DNA of 64,000 nucleotides from Antedon mediterranea. Lineage: Eukaryota; Echinodermata; Crinoidea; Comatulida; Antedonidae. Both the position numbers and the translations under genes were made by a program. The stretch spans positions 11,795,312 to 11,859,311 of the forward strand of contig NC_092675.1 in NCBI RefSeq assembly GCF_964355755.1. Direction: 5' to 3'. Under the pieces are notes generated by a model. The model searched no databases. It saw nothing but the letters and a program-made list of their open reading frames with translations, and was not told the origin of the DNA. Of this stretch, positions 59,611-64,000 are shown piece after piece. Numbering within the stretch: position 1 is the first letter of the stretch; each line of letters starts with the position of its first letter.

Positions 59611-59759
59611 GAGCCAATTTTGACATTCCAGTTCCCAAATATTTTTAAACATCTTTAACACTGACAACTATTATTTACCAACAACAATCAGGCTTTTACA
59701 ATGGATTCCAAACACTACAAATACTTTCATCCTAAACAGCACAATCCTAAAATATTTAA

Positions 59760-59960
59760 ATGTCATAACTAAATATAATGCCTCAATTTAATTGTACATT
59801 TCCTTATAAACTTAAGTTGCAACTATTAATGATTCAGAATAATATTATATAAAGGTCGCAAACTTAATTCTTTGGCTCTTGAAGTACAATATTATGCAAC
59901 ACACGTAGAAATTTGAATAAAATGTACAGCAAGAAAAATGAGCATAACATCGTGTATGAT
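59760..59960 (-). repeat. second copy of the KDZ 3' flank
   Basis: 59763-59945 repeats 60798-60975: GTCATAACTAAATATAATGCC, TTTAATTGTACATTTCCTTA, GGTCGCAAACTTAATTCTTT and GGCTCTTGAAGTACAATATT are all shared. It stops where the coding part begins, so only the trailing flank was duplicated. Confidence 0.75.
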
Positions 59961-60215
59961 GACAAAATTAACCTATTCCAAATAAAACATGCCTTCCAAA
60001 TTCCAATTAAAGGGTGATAGCAACAAACCCGAAAACTATAGAGACATTTCTGACATTCGACTTTCCAAACATTTTTAAACATCTTTAATACTACAACAAT
60101 AAGCCATTACTGATAACAACAACATTATTTACCAACAACAATCAGGCTGTCACAAGGGATTCAGAACACTACATATACTTTCATGCTAAACAGCACAATC
60201 AAAAAATATTTAAGT

Positions 60216-60779
60216 AAGAGAAGGGATCAATTATTTTGTTGCTTCGTTGATCTCAAACTTGCTTTTCACTACATAAACAATAATGTGTATTAATAAAATT
60301 AAGAGAAATAGGTGTAATCAATAATACATTTCACGTCAAATATTCCATGTACAGTAAAATATCAGCACATGTAAAAATATGCCACTAGTTAATGCTCCCA
60401 TTTCAACGTTTGAATGGGATACAGCAAGAAGGTTCACCTCTGTATTCTGTTTAAAATATATTTATAAACGATCTATTATTAATACAAATACCAAAGAAAT
60501 ACAATTCGGAGACTGCTTTATAAACCTATTATCTATTATATTATGCTGATCTGGTCTACCAAATTCAATGAATGGTAAGTTGTTTAATCGTATACATACG
60601 TTCGAGTATGGATACATCTGGTACAATCAGAAAGTTGTAAATAAATACAAGTTTGTGATTTAGAAAAATGAAAATATGTTAAGCAGTTTACAATCCATTC
60701 TAAATGAGAGTATTTTAATTTATTTAAATGAAAGATTATAATTTCAGTTTTATCAAAGATAAAATTCATTTTATGTTAC
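60216..60779. other. non-repetitive stretch
   Basis: AT-rich, with no tandem structure or gene. It separates the dispersed repeat from the 3' side of the KDZ-type fragment. Confidence 0.5.
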
Positions 60780-60953
60780 TTTGCCCTTTTTTATAAATGT
60801 CATAACTAAATGTATGCCTAGATTTAATTGTACATTTCCTTATAAACTGAAGCTGCAACTATTAATAATATTATAATAATATTATATACAGGTCGCAAAC
60901 TTAATTCTTTGGCTCTTGAAGTACAATATTATGCAAAACACGTAGCAATTTGA

Positions 60954-61525
60954 TTAAAATGTACAGCAATTAGGACAATGAGTGATCTGAGTAAGTAGAA
61001 TAGCCTGATTTATAACATACGATTGAACAATGTCATTCAGTAACTTAAAAAGTTTACCCTCATGCTGCAGTTTCTTGTGTATCATTTCATTGTGTCTTTG
61101 GATAACAGTATACAAAAAAAAATTGACATTCGTTTCGTGATGTACTTATACTTGTTAAGTGATTTGAATGTCTGTTCAGCACATTGAGTGTTAACTCCAG
61201 CAATAACTGCGTGTTGTGGCAGTTGTGGATGGTATATACACTCTGGGTTACTCAATGGCATACATTCTTTTCGTTTGTGAGTCCTAATGTGAAATAGGTC
61301 TACCACGAATTTCAGATTGTTCAATAAGTCAGTTGCTCCTTCATTTCCCTTTTTTGCTAAGTTTTTTAAGAATGGATGAAGCTCACAGGCCCTGTCATAT
61401 CCGATATAGCTGAATCTGTCCCATTGCCTTGAACATGTTCGTAAAAAAAATACAGAAGCTTGGGAAGGTGATTCACAAGTGTATAACTCAGCGAAATCCA
61501 CAATAATACCACAAGGTCTAACCAT
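60954..61525 (-). pseudogene. KDZ-type (Kyakuja-Dileera-Zisupton) transposase C-terminal fragment
   Basis: Minus strand. It starts MVRPCGIIVDFAELYTCESP and contains the blocks typical of this transposase group: YDRACELHPFLKNLAKKGN, then KFVVDLFHIRTHKRKECMPL, PECIYHPQLP and GVNTQCAEQTFKSLNKYK. The D/AC block, the H.R.H...C block and the glutamate in CAEQ would be the catalytic and metal-linked positions. A run of nine A (about 61119-61127) shifts the frame. In the shifted frame the family-like sequence goes on (NFFLYTVIQRHNEMIHKKLQ, then a CPNC motif) to TAA at 60954. The 5' side runs straight into tandem array D, with AIAAIA in frame before the Met, so the N-terminal part is missing. The break could also be a sequencing error in the homopolymer. 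Confidence 0.65.
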
Positions 61526-61534
61526 AGCAATAGC

Positions 61535-64000
61535 TGCTATAGCACTGAAACACTTAACCCTTAGACTTCAATAGCACAATAGCATATCAGTAGCAACCAC
61601 AACTGCTTTCTAAGCTATAGCAGAAATAGCAGCTGTAGCAGTAACACTTAACCCTTAGATTTCAATAGCATAATAGCATATCAGTAGCAACCAGAACTGC
61701 TTTTCCAGCTATAGCAGAAATAGTTGCTATAGCAGTAACACTTAACCCTTATATTTCAATAGCATAATAGCATATCAGTAACCACAACTGCTTTTCCAGC
61801 TATAGCATCAATAGCTGCTATAGCAGTGAAACACTTAACCCTTAGACTTCAACAGCATAATAGCATATCAGTAGCAACCACAACTGCTTTTCCTGCTATA
61901 GCAGAAATAGCTGCTATAGCGGTCAAACACTTAACCCTTAGACTTCAATAGCATAATAGCAAATCAATAGCAACCATAACTGTTTTTTCAGCTATAGCAA
62001 AAATAGCTGCTATAGCAGTAACACTTAACCCTTGGACTTCAATAGCATAATAGCAAATCAATAGCAACCATAACTGCTTTTCCAGCTATAGCAAAAATAG
62101 CTGCTGTAGCAGTCAGACTTAACCCTTAGACTTCAATAGCACAATAGCATATCATTAGCAATCACATCTGCTTTTCGAGCTATAGCAGAAATAGCTGCTA
62201 TAGCAGTGAAACACTTAACCCTTCAAATTCAATAGCATAATAGCAAATCAATAGCAACCATAACTGCTTTTCCAACTATAGCAAAAATAGCTGCTATAGC
62301 AGTCAGACTTAACCCTTAGACTTCAATAGCACAATAGCATATCATTAGCAATCACATCTGCTTTTCGAGCTATAGCAGAAATAGCTGCTATAGCAGTGAC
62401 ACACTTAACCCTTCAAATTCAATAGCAAACTAGCTTATCAGTAGCAATCACAACTGCTTTTCCAGCTATAGCAGAAATAGCTGCTATAGCAGTAACACTT
62501 AACCCTTAGACTTCATAGCAGTAACACTTAACCCTTGGACTTCAATAGCACAATAGCAAATCAATAGCAACCATAACTCCTTTTCCAGCTATAGCAAAAA
62601 TAGCTGCTATAGCAGTCAGACTTAACCCTTAAACTTCAACAGCACAATAGCATATCATAATAGCAATCACATCTGCTTTTCCAGCTATATCAAAAACAGC
62701 TGCTATAGCAGTAACACTTAACTCTAAGACTTCAATAGCATAATAGCAAATCAATAGCAACCACAACTGCTTTTCCAGCTATAGCAAAAATAGCTGCTAT
62801 AGCAGTAACACTTAACCCTTGGACTTCAATAGCATAATAGCAAATCAATAGCAACCATAACTGCTTTTCCAGCTATAGCAAAAATAGCTGCTATAGCAGT
62901 AACACTTAACCCTTAGACTTCAATAGCATAATAGCATATCATTAGCAATCACATCTGCTTTTCCAGCTATAGCAAAAATAGCTGCTATAGCAGTAACACT
63001 TAACCCTTGGACTTCAATAGCATAATAGCATATCATTAGCAATCACATCTGCTTTTCGAGCTATAGCAGAAATAGCTGCTATAGCAGTGAAACACTTAAC
63101 CCTTCCAATTCAATAGCATAATAGCACATCAATAGCAACACCACAACTGTTTTTCCAGCTATAGCAAAAATAGCTGCTATAGCAGTAACACTTAACCCTC
63201 GGACTTCAATAGCATAATAGCAAATCAATAGCAACCATAACTGCTTTTCCAGCTATAGCAAAAATAGCTGCTATAGCAGTCAGACTTAACCCTTAGACTT
63301 CAATAGCACAATAGCATATCATTAGCAATCACATCTGCTTTTCGAGCTATAGCAGAAATAGCTGCTATAGCAGTGAAACACTTAACCCTTCAAATTCAAT
63401 AGCATAATAGCAAACCAATAGCAACCATAACTGCTTTTCCATCTATAGCAAAAATATCTGCTATAGCAGTCAGACTTAACCCTTAGACTTCAATAGCACA
63501 ATGGCATATCATTAGCAATCACATCTGCTTTTCGAGCTAAAGCAGAAATAGCTGCTATAGCAGTGAAACACTTAACCCTTCAAATTCAATAGCAAACTAG
63601 CTTATCAGTAGCAACCAAAACTGCTTTTCCAGCTATAGCAAAAATAGCTGCTATAGCAGTAACACTTAGCCCTCGTACTTCAATAGCACAATAGCAAATC
63701 AATAGCAACCATAACTGCTTTTCCAGCTATAGCAAAAATAGCTGCTATAGCAGTAACACTTAACCCTCGGACTTCAATAGCATAAAAGCAAATCAATAGC
63801 AACCATAACTGCCTTTCCAGCTATAGCAAAAATAGCTGCTATAGCAAAAATAGCTGCTATAGCAGTAACACTTAACCCTCGGACTTCAATAGGATAAAAT
63901 CAAATCAATAGCAACCATAACTGCCTTTCCAGCTATAGCAAAAATAGCTGCTATAGCAGTCAGACTTAACCCTTAGACTTCAATAGCACAATAGCATATC
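61535..64000. repeat. about 95-bp minisatellite array D (GCTATAGC-rich), runs off the window
   Basis: The unit contains ACACTTAACCCTTAGACTTC, AATAGCATAATAGCAAATCA, ATAGCAACCATAACTGCTTT, TCCAGCTATAGCAAAAATAG and CTGCTATAGCAGT. About 26 units to the end of the window. Two or three unit types alternate (TAGCAACCATAACTG and TAGCAATCACATCTG), so a higher-order pattern exists in 62100-63500. Confidence 0.9.

Larger units (their letters stand above)
57770..60230. repeat. dispersed 200-300-bp repeat (ACAAACCAGAAAACTATAGAG ... AACAATCAGGC)
   Basis: Three copies are recognisable by AACAACAATCAGGCTTTTACA or close variants followed by ...AACACTACAAATACTTTCAT: about 57772-58000, 59460-59775 and 60015-60215. 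Copies one and two also share GTTGAGATTATTAAGGAAC at their start. Confidence 0.75.

Noticed and set aside
54800-64000. CRISPR array
   Set aside because: Repeats are contiguous tandem units without unique spacers, in a eukaryotic genome.

Overview
The window is eukaryotic, AT-rich and almost entirely repetitive. Spliced exons, a tRNA-like gene, a 5S/tRNA chimeric SINE, a Ty3/Gypsy fragment and several classes of cut-and-paste DNA transposon point to an invertebrate animal. The many AGGCCT clusters (e.g. 33420-33450, 33708-33725, 54608-54625) resemble echinoderm genomes, so an echinoderm or related deuterostome is my inference, not a proof.

Layout. (1) 1-31002: a head-to-tail, single-orientation array of about 17 non-autonomous rolling-circle elements of Helentron (Helitron2) type, called H1-H17 here. 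Each is about 1.5 kb and ends in a 9-bp-stem hairpin followed by CTAG. Two elements interrupt it. One is a 5.7-kb Academ-like DNA transposon with about 1.6-kb inverted arms (15036-20707), which itself carries a Harbinger-like element (16763-18487). The other is a foldback element with a 9-bp target duplication (26889-29225), which carries one further Helentron copy (27407-28998). (2) 31003-40597: mostly non-coding, with a tRNA-Val-like sequence (31166-31237), one exon (35665-35803) and a 2.2-kb inverted-repeat element (38008-40166) holding two smaller elements. (3) 40598-49805: a second Helentron array, H18-H23. (4) 50348-50832: the terminal exon that joins the 35.7-kb exon in frame. Together they look like the C-terminal part of a YJU2B/CCDC130-type splicing-factor protein, so the second array lies inside a 14.5-kb intron. 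(5) 51048-54700: a short degenerate repeat, a 5S rRNA-tRNA SINE, and a minus-strand Gypsy integrase fragment split by a 309-bp insertion. (6) 54790-64000: four minisatellite-like arrays around a minus-strand KDZ-type transposase fragment. The outer two arrays share a TAGC/GCTATAGC vocabulary.

The main biological story is the Helentron family. Its copies show asymmetric terminal inverted repeats, 5' hairpin modules that vary with compensatory changes and are iterated up to four times, and matching changes between the 5' and 3' inverted repeats. Two natural empty sites can be reconstructed, one for the nested Helentron copy and one for its foldback host. No intact long protein-coding gene is present; only the two exons appear to belong to a working host gene. 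All family names rest on motifs read by eye, with no database search.
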